Assembly (NCBI GenBank): GCA_963921825.1
Contig: OY997590.1
Location: 36,225,039 to 36,289,038 of the forward strand
Direction of reading: 5' to 3'
DNA from: Erodium maritimum
Taxonomy: Eukaryota; Streptophyta; Magnoliopsida; Geraniales; Geraniaceae
Length of the DNA stretch: 64,000 nucleotides
The position numbers were made by a program, and so were the translations under genes. The first letter of the stretch is position 1. Every line of letters begins with the position of its first letter. Of the stretch, positions 33,944 through 45,453 are shown one piece after another. The notes beneath the pieces are model-generated. The model worked only from the letters and a program-made list of their open reading frames with translations. It was not told the DNA's origin and did no database searches.

Positions 33944-35950
33944 CTCAAACAATGAAGTCTAGAACAAAAGGCTGAAATAGCAGAAAACTGGTAAGAAAAT
34001 GATAAATAATGGAAAAAATAAATAAATGCATGTATGCTAATTGTATGAACAGATTCCCATATCAATCATGATGAAAAAGATTTGATGGGAACTTTCTAAA
34101 AATGTTATCAGAATCATATCCTTAAGTCCTATCATTATCGTAATATATTTTCACCTTCAGTCAATGATTCTCATAAACATGAAATCTTTAAAATGAAAAA
34201 AACAAAAACAAAGATGTGTGATGGGCTCAAGTGTGTAGCAATTTTGTTTCAAATTGTTATATCATCAGTTAAAACATTTAGCAGATGCCAGGACTGAAAA
34301 TTTACTTCATCATCAGGATCGAGCATGATAAATCTTTCCAGATGAGTGGAAGCAACAAGTATCAGATAGTAAGAAATGAAATAATAAACAAAAATCATTG
34401 ACAGTGAAAAATGCTTCTACTTCATTGAAAAGATACAACTGTTCTTTTTGGTAGAAAAAGAAAAAGATATAACTGTTCTATTCCTGAAAAAAATCATTAT
34501 TATAAATTAGCCTTTTTGCTATTAAGTTGGATGTATTGGACATTAGAAAACGACTATAATAAAAGAAATACACCTCTAATATCTGAGAAGTTCAAAGTAG
34601 CACAGAAATTGACCAATGTGAAATCCTCAAATTGCATAAAGAGAGCAAGAAGGAATGAAATAACAGCAACTGAAAATTAAAGGAGATACAAATATAATGA
34701 AAAGAAATGCTAATATGAAGAATTAAAGTAATATGGAAACAACGTTAAGACATAAATAATGTAACAGATACTATATCCTAGCCTATCCACTAAAAGTAAT
34801 CCTTCCATTTTCAAGGAAAAGCCAAACTTGCATCAAAAGAGCTAAATAAGAAGTTTGTAGGACGGGGAAGTGACCAAAAATATGAAATTGAAAATCATAA
34901 TACCCTTTCTCTTATAAGCAATCTCCAACCAATAGCAAACAGCAAAAGGGAAAACCAACTCTGAATCACTATAGCAAAACACCAAGTACAACCATTACTA
35001 CAAACTATTTAAGAATTTGATTCGGGAATCTGAGGAAAAGAGGACACAAATAATTGAATAAGATGACTTCTGAATTGAATTTCCTTGATTCCCAGAAAGG
35101 AAGATTGATAAAAGTTGTGGTGTTTTCAGATAGATTAGTGTAGACCCAAAATGACTTGTCATAATTACAAATTTACCATGCAAGCTAAACAAATAAGGCA
35201 ATGAACTGGCAAAGATCAACTCTAAAGATCCGATCACAAAGCTCACACTAGCTAAAGATTTGAATACCATATATACATATATATCATCTTTTTCCAGAAG
35301 AATGGGGAATTTCCTTAATCAAATAAGACCCAACCGAGAAAATACCTAAAACAGCACAAGAGAGCAAGAGTAAACTGTTGCCAAAAAGCATCTGAGAGAG
35401 AAAATAAAATAAAAACAGTTGTGAATGAGCTATCCTAAAAGGGGCCCAAAAACAAAGCTAAATCGGGGAAATAAAAAGCCATTGTCGACCCCTAGACGGA
35501 AGGAATCGACCTCTTACCGACAGTAATAGGGAGCACAAAACGCAATCAATCTCAATCTCCAATTCCAAATAGCAAAAGCAGAAATGAAACAAAAACCGTA
35601 TTCGAAAAGCAGAAACAAACAACAGGCGAGACTCTACTGTTACAAAGCAGCCATTGCAGGAAAAATAGGGAATCAAGGTGATCGAGAGCTCGGGAAATCG
35701 ACTTACCGGTGAGAATGCAGAGCTGTTGGGCAGTGTGAAAAAAACAAGGTATCGGAGAGAAAAGGATTGAACACCAAGCGACGCAGGTGACAGAAATCAA
35801 AAAGCAAAAGAGATCTAGAAAGTAGAGCTTCTGGACTGAGCCCCCGGGAGTCGACGGCGAAGTGAGGATGGAGGAGGTGGTGGTGGCACTTGAATAATTC
35901 CAAAGCTCCAAAACAATCACCTTTGAATAATTCTGATTTTGAGGGGAAAT
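33944..35950 (-). other. 5' leader and 5'UTR intron of the FPP gene
   Basis: Just upstream of the ATG a minus-strand acceptor (TATTTCAG, exon from 33971) is in place. A strong donor, CCG followed by GTAAGT, occurs with the exon side at 35707, predicting a 1.7-kb 5'UTR intron (35706-33972) and a first non-coding exon reaching to about 35.9 kb. A second donor-like GTAAGAG at 35517-35511 could be an alternative. No other gene lies in this interval. Confidence 0.55.
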
Positions 35951-36689
35951 AAAAAAGGCGGATATAAAATATGATAATAATAGGATGGGAAATGACTAGA
36001 ATAGCCTTAAGGGAGTGGAGGATTAACAATTTAACTCGGAGAATCAATCCCTCACACTACGCTTGAGGCAGAAGCAAAGGTGTGTGTGAAGTGGAGTGTG
36101 ATGGTGAGCTGTATCCGATATTTGGAAAGTTCTGTTTGAGTGTGTAATGGACCACCGCCACCACTCCACTACCTCTTTAGCAGTTACAGCTCACTCTTCT
36201 AAATCTTCTCTGTTGCGGCTCTCCTCCTTTTTACCTGTCCGCTCATCACCACCCTTCACTCTCTGTCAGATCGCATCATCTTATTGCTTAAATATACGTT
36301 CAATTCATTACTTACATCTTTTCTTTTATAATCACAATTCAAATTGTGATTAATTATAGCGTATGATTTTCTTATTATTTTATTAAATGCTGATTAAGTA
36401 GGTGGTACTATGTGGGTCCACTTCCGAGAAATATTGAGATCAAGTAAATACTACTGATGTCACAGCTATTATTTATAATGGTCTATTTTTATTATTGTGG
36501 TATCCTTGTGTTAAAGCCAACAAGAAAATTCCCAAGCTTAGTTGCTCAAAATCAACATCATTACATTATCTCCGAAATAACGTTTATCACTACCTAATCT
36601 AATGGACTTTTGACCAATTGTAGATGAACCAAAACCATCGAGACAATGATTTGCAGGTCTAATTTTGGCAACTGGTTGCACCGACAGAA
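35951..36689. other. FPP upstream region, no gene seen
   Basis: This should hold the FPP promoter on the minus strand. CT-rich sequence occurs near 36180-36290. No ORF here has recognisable content. Confidence 0.4.
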
Positions 36690-38189
36690 TAAGAGTATGT
36701 ACAATGAGTCAAATCGAACGATCAAACCGTATATTGGTTTTGTAAAATTAAGGTTTACAATCTTTAAAATAAATTCTGCTCTATAATAGTACAAATCGGA
36801 TAGGGAACGGTATTGTTAGTGGATGTTGACTGTATGTTGAAATGATATAACATTTAAAACATTAAAAATTATATAAAATTGAAAATAAATAATTAATAAT
36901 AAAATAAATTACTTATCAATAATTTTAACACACATAAAAATGAACTTCAACTTTTATTCATCCCCTTTTAAAACAAGCCCAACAAAATACAAGTTGAAGC
37001 ATACAATCCATGTCCGCTTCGTGGTTATAGTTCTTGTCGAAGACGTTTCATTTCTTCATCAAGGTCTTCCAGTCGTGCCCACAATCAGGACATCATCATA
37101 CCGTGTCGAGTCACCTGGTTTTCGTTGTAGTTGGAGATGTCCTTATCCTGCAAGGCCTCATATTTGACGTAGAGTTGTTGTCATTGCTGATTTAGGTCAT
37201 GATATTGTCGGTCCCTTTCTAGGTTTATTCGTGACGCCTCGGATTTTTCTCGTTGAATGTCCAACAAGGCAGTCATTTGGTCGGTGAGGGTTTGTCCCTT
37301 CCTCTTCGAAGACTTCTTGCCCAACGGTCTTTCAGTAGGGGGTCTTCAAGAAGAACCTCCCTCGATCGTATGAGAAGGATGACCTTCCGACCCACCTCCT
37401 TCCGTCATATGAGAAAGGGGTATTTCTTGAGAACCCCCATATGTCGGTTCGGAATGTGGACAATCTTGTTGGGAGTCACTATCGAGAGGCGTGTAATCTT
37501 CACCGACACTAGTGGGTGGGGTTGAGCTGTAATTCCCAGCCTCATCCAACCGTTGTCGGCGTACAGTAGCGATGGTGCCTTCCTTGACGGTGAACTTTTC
37601 CTCGTTCTCAAGCAACTCAACCCATCGATCGAGCTCAAAAAATTTCGGGTCACCCTTCACCCTTTGGTTGTCCGGTATACTGCGCCACATCTCCTTTGCC
37701 GCCCTCATGTGGTCATCGTGGTTCCAGTCGCTATGGTACACGGCCTTCGAGAGTTTTAGAAGACCGAAGAACCTCTTGACGCGCGCCTTATTGGTGTTCC
37801 AATGGTTCTTCACTGCTCCCCACTCGGAACTCTGGTGAACTCCTCCCTTATTGTAGTGCTTATTCACTGTGTACCAGAATGTGTGACCTAGTTGGAAGTT
37901 GCCTCTAATCAGGTATTTTGATGTCTGGAGCCATTTCCTTATGAGGTGCTTCTCCGCCTCGATGGGCTATTTTTTCCTCAATTTTGTCGCACAAACCTGT
38001 TGTGGTTGGGAAAGACGTGTAGAGGATGATTGGGACGACATACGGGTGCCGCTATTGCCAGACACGTGTTGTTGCCACGATGGGTAATCGGCGTACCCAT
38101 AGTTGTTGGGTGGCTGGCTGTGTTGAGGTGGACCTGGATAGCTTTGCGGTTGACGCGGTTGACCTGGATAGTTTTGCGGTGGACCTGGG

Positions 38190-39865
38190 TGTTGGGTCTC
38201 GATGGAGGGTATGAACACATACTTGCAGCGGAAATAACTCGAGACCATGTCATAGAACACTACCAAATATTAGATACACAAGAGAATAAACAATATGGAT
38301 GTTTCCTTACCAACTAGTTCAAGAAAAGGAAGAGAACACCAAAGAAACGATGATCGGCTTGAGTCTCCAAGACGCCTACGTATCCAAATGGAATCAAAGC
38401 CACGTAGTTCTTCTTTAGATGACTCAAGAACACAACAAGAGGGGGGAAAAGTGCCAAACTCGAAATTGTAGTGTGAGAGGGAGAGAAGTTGTGTTTCTAT
38501 TCTTGTCTTGTGATTTGTTGTAGGAAAAAGATGACTTAAACCATCAACAACCATCAAGGACAAGTAAGGTGTGAAGCATGGTGTGAAGTAAGACAAGCAT
38601 GGTGCTAAGTATGGCAAGACAAGATGGGTTAGGTGGTGAATCACCAACACCTTAATCCTTGTCTTGCTTACTTAGTACTAATTAATCAAGACTTGATTAA
38701 TTAGTTCCATGGGCCTTGGTTGCATGGGCCTTTCATGGGCCTCTTGGAACATGGCCCATGGCCATTCCCAACGAGGTCCCGTGACGTGCTCATCGCCTCC
38801 AAGCCTTCCATACCGGAAATGTCCAACATTATCCGACGCGATCAATCCCAAGACTCCAAGCCTTGTCTTGATCCGTAATGTCCTATTCACTTACGGGCAC
38901 ATGACCCAAAACCCAGTTTTGGTCATGTCCCGAGACAACTCTCTTTTGGCCATTCTCCATAAATGTGTCAATGAGTTTCATCCTTCGGTGTGACCCTTAG
39001 GTCTATGCATGTCGATAGATCAACGTAAAATCCCATTTTACTTGATCCTATATAAGTGGCAACTAACGAGACTTTAGTATTGCCTGACACTACATAGCGA
39101 ATCGAACCAATCGATTCTAACCTTTCCGTCCTCCCTGTCATTATCCTTTTATCTCCGATATCCTGATTGAGATAAGGCATAGAGCCGTCATCCTTATTAT
39201 TCTCAATCACTGTTCCTTGATATGTGAGATGACTGAATATATGATACCTAGTATCATGTGCATGGCCATGCTATTCTTTCAGTCACTCTCGATCAAGCGG
39301 CCGAGAACCGATATCTTTCCCATACCTCAGTATGAGGGATAAATCCCTTAGCCGTCTTTCGTGTCACTCATGCAACCCGTCCCCAAGCCAATCCTGGCCG
39401 TTATGGAAGCCCTGTTACGGACAACGTTAGGCTCAGGTCAAACTTAGTTGTTGACTGCATAGTGATCACAAAGACTCCTTGGTCTAAGGATACATGACAA
39501 GCTACGACACTGAATATGTTAATGACTCAATCTATGGCACATATTCAGGGCGGGTCGTCCAATATCATGTCCCACATGATATCTATGATCAGACTCCGGA
39601 ATCCCATTCCAATGACTAACAGAACGTAAGCCATGAAGAGCCATCTTTCATACTAGTCGCTTCTAGTGAAGCTTTATTGACTAGGGACCCATCGAGTGTG
39701 ATCCATCTCGATCTATGGTTCTATTCGCATGGTGGGCATAGATCAGAAATCACATCGATATATTACTCCAACACATAAGTAATAGAAAGCCGCTTTAATC
39801 TTATTGCTAATGATGATATATACATTTGGACATTTATGATTGAACTACGGGCACTAAGACTAACA
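38190..39865 (-). repeat. 3' LTR of the intact copia element
   Basis: 1676 bp, beginning TGTTAGTC and ending CCCAACA on the minus strand. It carries a TTATATAGG TATA-like sequence (about 39047-39055), a 29-bp palindrome (38677-38705) and a cluster of GGCCCAT boxes (about 38705-38765). Confidence 0.95.
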
Positions 39866-39876
39866 ATCTCCCACTT
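39866..39876 (-). promoter_or_regulatory. polypurine tract of the intact copia element
   Basis: AAGTGGGAGAT on the minus strand abuts the 3' LTR and would prime plus-strand DNA synthesis. The polyprotein stop codon lies only 14 bases from the LTR. Confidence 0.8.
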
Positions 39877-39879
39877 GCC

Positions 39880-42800
39880 CTAGTTCCAATCTAAACTCCA
39901 ATCTATTCCCATTGACCTTACATGCCTCTCATGTTTAGGCAACGATAGTGCCTTAGTCAACGGGTCGGCTATGTTATCATCAGTTGCAATATAGGTGATC
40001 TTCACATCGCCTCGGTTCAGTATCTCTCTGATGAGGTGATATCGCCGCAGTACATGTTTGGATTTGTTATGCGATCTGGGCTCTTTAGCTTGCGCAATAG
40101 CCCCTGTGTTGTCGCAAAATAGGTTCACCGGGCTGGATGGGTTTTTGATTACACCCAACCCTGCCGTGAACTTCCTAATCCACACAGCCTCCTTGGCCGC
40201 CTCTGCAGCCGCTATGTACTCGGCCTCTGTCGTGGAGTCAGCGACGGTGTCTTGCTTCACGCTCTTCCAGCTGAAAGCTCCGCCATTCAGCGTGAACACA
40301 TATCCTGACTGACTTCTAAAGTCATCTGGATCTGTCTGGAAACTAGCGTCTACATATCCATTAACAACTAGTTCAGAATCATCTTTTCCCCCGTACACTA
40401 GAAACGCGTCCTTAGTTCTTCTCAAATATTTGAGAATCGCTTTGACCGCTATCCAGTGTTCCTCACCAGGGTTAGACTGATGTCTGCTGGTACAACTCAA
40501 GGCATATGAGACATCCGGTCTCGTGCATATCATGGAATACATGATCGATCCTACCGCCGAAGCGTATGGGATTCGCATCATTCTTTTCAGCTCATCAGGT
40601 GTCTTAGGACACTGAGTCTTGCTGAGATGAACGCCATGACGTGCGGGTAAGAGTCCTTTCTTGGAATCAAGCATTGAGAACCTACTCAATACCTTGTTCA
40701 CATAGGTGCTTTGACTTAAACCCAAGACCCTCTTGGTGCGATCTCTATATATCTTAATCCCTAAGATATAAGCAGCATCGCCTAAGTCCTTCATTGAGAA
40801 ACACTTCCCTAACCAAGCTTTAGTCTCGTGCAAGGTTGGGATGTCGTTTCCAATGAGTAGTATGTCATCGACATACAACACCAGAAAGGTAATCATACCC
40901 CCATTTGCCTTCTTGTAAACGCAAGGTTCATCTTCATTCTTGATAAAGCCAAATCCAATTACAGCTTCATCAAAACGAAGGTTCCAACTCCGAGAAGCTT
41001 GTTTCAATCCATAAATGGATTTCAACAACTTACAAATCTTTCCCTTATTCTTCGGATCGACAAAACCTTCGGGTTGAGACATATAAACGTCCTCCGACAA
41101 ATTTCCGTTTAGGAAAGCGGTTTTGACATCCATTTGCCATATCTCGTAATCGTGATATGCAGCTATGGCAAGAAGAATTCGGATAGATTTGACCATAGCC
41201 ACTGGGGAAAAGGTTTCCTCATAGTCAATCCCTTGGATCTGCCTATAACCTTTCGCCACCAGTCGGGCTTTGTAGGTCTGAGGGTTGCCTTCCATGTCCA
41301 TCTTCACCTTGAAGATCCATTTGCATCCGATGGTTCTTACACCACCGATGGGATCAACCAGTTCCCAGACTTGGTTGTCCGACATGGATTGCATTTCCTC
41401 CCTCATGGCTCCCAGCCATAACTCAGAGTCGGGTCCGTCCACAGCTTCCTGAAATGTAGCTGGATCATCGTGATCCACCACAAGCTCACCGTCACCTCCA
41501 GACACAAAGTAACCATATCTCGGAGGTGGACGACTAACCCTTTCAGATCGCCTTGGACCTTCTGGAATTGTTGCAGGAACTGGTCCTTGCTCTACGACCA
41601 TCTCAGGCTCTTCTACAGGGTTGTCCAGTGGATCAGTTGGATCTGTACCACCCTGAATTTCTTCTAGATGTACAACCCTCCCACTGACGTCTTTGGAAAT
41701 AAACTCCCTTTCCATAAAGACCCCACCCCGAGCGACGAACACCGTGTTCTCGCTGGGTTTGTAGAAGTAGTACCCCATTGTTTCTTTGGGATACCCAACG
41801 AAGGTGCATTTATCAGATCTTGGTTCGAGCTTAGTCGGAACTAAACGTTTCACATAAGCCTCGCAACCCCAAATCTTTAGGAAGGACAAAACGGGCTTTC
41901 TCCCGCGCCATTTCTCAAATGGTGTCCCTTCCACAGCCTTCGTCGGAGCCCGATTCAAAATGAATGCGGCCGTCTCCAGAGCATAACCCCAGAAAGAGAT
42001 TGGGAGATCAGTCCCACTAATCATGGACCGGACCATATCCAATAAAGTCCGATTTCTCCGTTCGGACACACCATTCAATTGTGGTGTTCCGGGAGGAGTC
42101 CATTCCGAAAGGATCCCACTTTCTGCTAGATGATCTAAAAACTCTATGGTCAAGTATTCTCCACCTCGATCTGATCGAAGTGCTTTAATACTTTTCCCGA
42201 GCTGGTTTTCTACTTCCGTCTTAAACTCTTTGAATTTATCAAAAGCTTCAGACTTATGTCTCATCAAATAGACATAACCATATCTACTGAAGTCGTCAGT
42301 AAATGTGATAAAGTAGCTAAAACCCCTCCTGCCAAGTGTGCTCATTGGTCCACACACATCCGAGTGTATTAGCCCCAATAAGTCACCCGCCCTTTCACCG
42401 CGACCGATGAAGGGCGCTTTAGTCAGTTTTCCCATCAAACAAGATTCGCATCTATCAATCGAATGAAATTCGAATGGACTAAGAAGTCCACACTTGTGAA
42501 GTGTTGATATGCGTTTCTCGTTTATGTGGCCTAAACGACAATGCCATAAAAGAGTTTGGTCTAAATCATTGGACTTAGACCTCTTGGTATTTACATTATA
42601 TATAGAGCTTGAGGCATTGTTATCCATATCCAATATGTACAATCCTCCAACCATTTTGGCGCTAGCATAAAATATATCATTGCATAAAATATTGAAAATC
42701 CCATTTCCAACATCAAAATTGTATCCTTCCTTGTCCAACAAAGAAATAGATACAATATTCCTACTGAAAGTAGGTACACAATATACATTGTTCAAAACAA

Positions 42801-43905
42801 AAACTAGCCCACTTGGCAAAAGAAGACTTATGGATCCTACAGCAGTCGCCACAACTCTAGTCTTGTTGCCCACTCTGAGGTCCACCTCGTCCTTCTTCAA
42901 GCTTCTCCTACCTTCCAGCCACTGCACATTAGTACAAATGTGAGATTCAGCCCCGGTATCCAATACCCATGAATCTTTGGAAGTAGTGAGATTTAGCTCT
43001 ATAAAGAAAATACCTGATGAAGGCACAGTCCCACCGCCCTTCTTCAGATCATCCAGAAACTTCCTGCAATCTTTCTTCCAGTGACCAGGCTGTTGACAGT
43101 AGAAGCAGACATTCTCGACATCCTTCCCCTTCCTTGAGGACTCCCCGGTCCTAGGAGGGTTAGGACGCTTCGGATGCCTCATCTTTCCTGCCAAGTGCAT
43201 AGGGGCCTTGCCCTTACCACTAACAGTTCCCTTATTCTTGAAACTGTTTCCCTGTCTGACCATCAGAACATCCTTGGATCCCTGATCCTTGACGTTCTTT
43301 TCAGCAGTTACCAACATTCCATGCAACTCTGAAATGGTCTTGTCCATATCGTGCATATGATAGTTCATGACGAACGTAGCATATGAACGAGGAAGGGAAC
43401 GCAGAACCACATCCGCTGCCATCTCGTTCTCTATCTTAAGACCCAGTCGATTAAGATGTTCGAGATGCCCCTTCATTTTTAGGACATGAGGACCCACGGA
43501 GACTCCTGCTGACATTTTGCAGGAGAGAAGTTCATTAAGGACATTGTATCTCACGATACGTGCCCTTTCCTTGAACATACCCTTTATGATCCCCATCATA
43601 GTATAGGGGTCATCAGAGTACTCCATGAACTGGTCTTGGAGATCAGACTCCATGCAGCCCAGCATAATACATGCCACATCTATAGAATCGCTAAGGTGCT
43701 TTTGGTATGCATCCTTAACGGCCCTAATGGCATTATTAGCTGGCTCCTCAGGGATAGCCTGGTCTAGGACATATTCTTTGCGCTCGAATTTGAGGACTAT
43801 CCTCAAGTTTCTGTCCCAGTCCAAGTAGTTTGTCCCACTTAGCTTGATCCTATCAAGAATGGTTTTTAGTGACAAACTACTATTGTTCGCTGAAGTACTT
43901 GCCAT
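39880..43905 (-). CDS. Ty1/copia gag-pol polyprotein, 1341 aa, intact
   Basis: The polyprotein builds the particle and copies and inserts the element. Domains in copia order: gag about 1-260, with zinc knuckle C267, C270, H275, C280; aspartic protease DTGA at 316-319; HHCC zinc domain H455, H460, C486, C489; integrase catalytic D516, D579, E615 with the canonical 35-residue D-E spacing; reverse transcriptase with D926 in MDVKTAFLNG and YVDD at 1011-1014; RNase H with D1186, E1227 and D1265. Integrase before reverse transcriptase defines Ty1/copia. The frame is continuous from ATG (43905) to TAG (39880-39882), so the full catalytic set is present. Length is normal for single-ORF plant copia elements. 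The lineage (Tork/TAR/Angela-like) is uncertain. Confidence 0.96.
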   Translation of the reverse strand: MASTSANNSSLSLKTILDRIKLSGTNYLDWDRNLRIVLKFERKEYVLDQAIPEEPANNAIRAVKDAYQKHLSDSIDVACIMLGCMESDLQDQFMEYSDDPYTMMGIIKGMFKERARIVRYNVLNELLSCKMSAGVSVGPHVLKMKGHLEHLNRLGLKIENEMAADVVLRSLPRSYATFVMNYHMHDMDKTISELHGMLVTAEKNVKDQGSKDVLMVRQGNSFKNKGTVSGKGKAPMHLAGKMRHPKRPNPPRTGESSRKGKDVENVCFYCQQPGHWKKDCRKFLDDLKKGGGTVPSSGIFFIELNLTTSKDSWVLDTGAESHICTNVQWLEGRRSLKKDEVDLRVGNKTRVVATAVGSISLLLPSGLVFVLNNVYCVPTFSRNIVSISLLDKEGYNFDVGNGIFNILCNDIFYASAKMVGGLYILDMDNNASSSIYNVNTKRSKSNDLDQTLLWHCRLGHINEKRISTLHKCGLLSPFEFHSIDRCESCLMGKLTKAPFIGRGERAGDLLGLIHSDVCGPMSTLGRRGFSYFITFTDDFSRYGYVYLMRHKSEAFDKFKEFKTEVENQLGKSIKALRSDRGGEYLTIEFLDHLAESGILSEWTPPGTPQLNGVSERRNRTLLDMVRSMISGTDLPISFWGYALETAAFILNRAPTKAVEGTPFEKWRGRKPVLSFLKIWGCEAYVKRLVPTKLEPRSDKCTFVGYPKETMGYYFYKPSENTVFVARGGVFMEREFISKDVSGRVVHLEEIQGGTDPTDPLDNPVEEPEMVVEQGPVPATIPEGPRRSERVSRPPPRYGYFVSGGDGELVVDHDDPATFQEAVDGPDSELWLGAMREEMQSMSDNQVWELVDPIGGVRTIGCKWIFKVKMDMEGNPQTYKARLVAKGYRQIQGIDYEETFSPVAMVKSIRILLAIAAYHDYEIWQMDVKTAFLNGNLSEDVYMSQPEGFVDPKNKGKICKLLKSIYGLKQASRSWNLRFDEAVIGFGFIKNEDEPCVYKKANGGMITFLVLYVDDILLIGNDIPTLHETKAWLGKCFSMKDLGDAAYILGIKIYRDRTKRVLGLSQSTYVNKVLSRFSMLDSKKGLLPARHGVHLSKTQCPKTPDELKRMMRIPYASAVGSIMYSMICTRPDVSYALSCTSRHQSNPGEEHWIAVKAILKYLRRTKDAFLVYGGKDDSELVVNGYVDASFQTDPDDFRSQSGYVFTLNGGAFSWKSVKQDTVADSTTEAEYIAAAEAAKEAVWIRKFTAGLGVIKNPSSPVNLFCDNTGAIAQAKEPRSHNKSKHVLRRYHLIREILNRGDVKITYIATDDNIADPLTKALSLPKHERHVRSMGIDWSLDWN

Positions 43906-45440
43906 TTGATCTACACGACAAACAAAATATAATCAGTAAACTGAATAAATTTTATGAAGATCAAGTTCAAACACCAACCAATTGATTCTAAACCTTTAGA
44001 ACCTAAAACCAAGATCCTTGATTCACCCGATTAAGCTGAACTAATGCTCACTACTTAATCGAGCTATGTAGGTAGGACTCCATCCAATCACATCCAATGT
44101 GACTCTTGGCTAGGGTATGTACTCATGTACACGGCTTACCCTATCTAATACCCTAGCTCAACCTCAGGCTGAGAATCGTAGTCGGGTCCACCAATTTTCA
44201 ACTATGGCCCGTCACTATGTGGGTGCTCCGCTAATGCGCACGACACCTACACATGTCGTCCAAACCTACTACCCCGCTTTCCCATGGATGCTCCGCTAAT
44301 GCGCACGACACCCATAGGACGGGGAGGTAGTAAGGTGTTGATAATTGGGAGGTATCGGACATGACCCGTTTTTACTTGTCCGGTTGTGTTTTAAACTTTT
44401 GGCACATCCTAGATGCGATGAGCACATCAACTACATTCCAAATGTAATGATGCCTCCAATTACATCCAATGTAATTCTTCCTTCGAACCCGTCAACTACA
44501 TCCAATGTAATGACGATTCTAAGGGCTCACAGACAATGATTAAAACCAATTTTATCTTTGCATGTGAGGTGATATGCTCGGTAAATTAAGTTAAGCATGC
44601 AATTCTAAAACACATAGAAAAGATCATGCAAAAACTAAACCAAGCATAAAGCGTTAAATATGTACATAATAGCCCACTAAACTAACTCCCACTAGCTTCT
44701 TGAGCTCCACCGACTCCAAGCCGATGTCAAAACCCGAGAAGCCACCAAATGACCTTTTCGCCCTTTCTTCGTCTTGAGTAAAATATTACAATTTAATACA
44801 CGACTCGCAGGTCGGGAATTAATAAATATTACAAATAAGTGGTACGACGACCACACCTCGAAAAAATAATTACACGCTAACTCTAACGGCTCGCAGGCCG
44901 TGAAAAGCGATAAATAATTAAATCAAACTCGGGGCTATTATGTACACCATGCCAACATCACATCACACATCGTGTTATCAAACAAGCATGTTATCAAACA
45001 TCATGTGATTTTCCGGTTTTAATTAATTGCCAAGTTTCGAAAATTTTTGATACTCGGTTTATCGAAACCGTTCAAAATTGAAACTTTTGAACATTTGATT
45101 TTTGAGTTCATCAAGACGGTTCCAAACTCGTCATGACTAACAAAACGGTTTAGCTCGGCATATTGACCATCCAATGGTCATGCTTGGCCTAGCTCCGTCC
45201 AACGGAGCCCCGTTCGGTCCCGGTTTCGGCTCCCCGAGAGTCCCGCTCCCGAGACCCGAAAAATCAAATTTTTTTCAAAAATTCCAGATTTGATAAACTT
45301 TTCAAAAAATCATTTTTCATGCATTAAAACCATAAACAAGAATTTAAAACATGTTATCAAACAATTTAGCAAATTAACATGCAAAACCGAAACTAGCAAG
45401 CAAAACCGAAAGTTCTCTTGTGAATCCCGAAGGTAGCACG

Positions 45441-45452
45441 GCTCTGATACCA
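45441..45452 (-). promoter_or_regulatory. primer binding site, initiator-Met tRNA
   Basis: TGGTATCAGAGC on the minus strand, one base inside the 5' LTR, is complementary to the 3' end of plant initiator methionine tRNA, the usual copia primer. Confidence 0.9.
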
Positions 45453-45453
45453 C

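Noticed and set aside
38270-39210. Several short ORFs repeated identically at 45534-46474 and as variants at 48404, 50877 and 57626.
   Set aside because: They are reading frames within the non-coding copia LTRs and recur only because the LTRs do.
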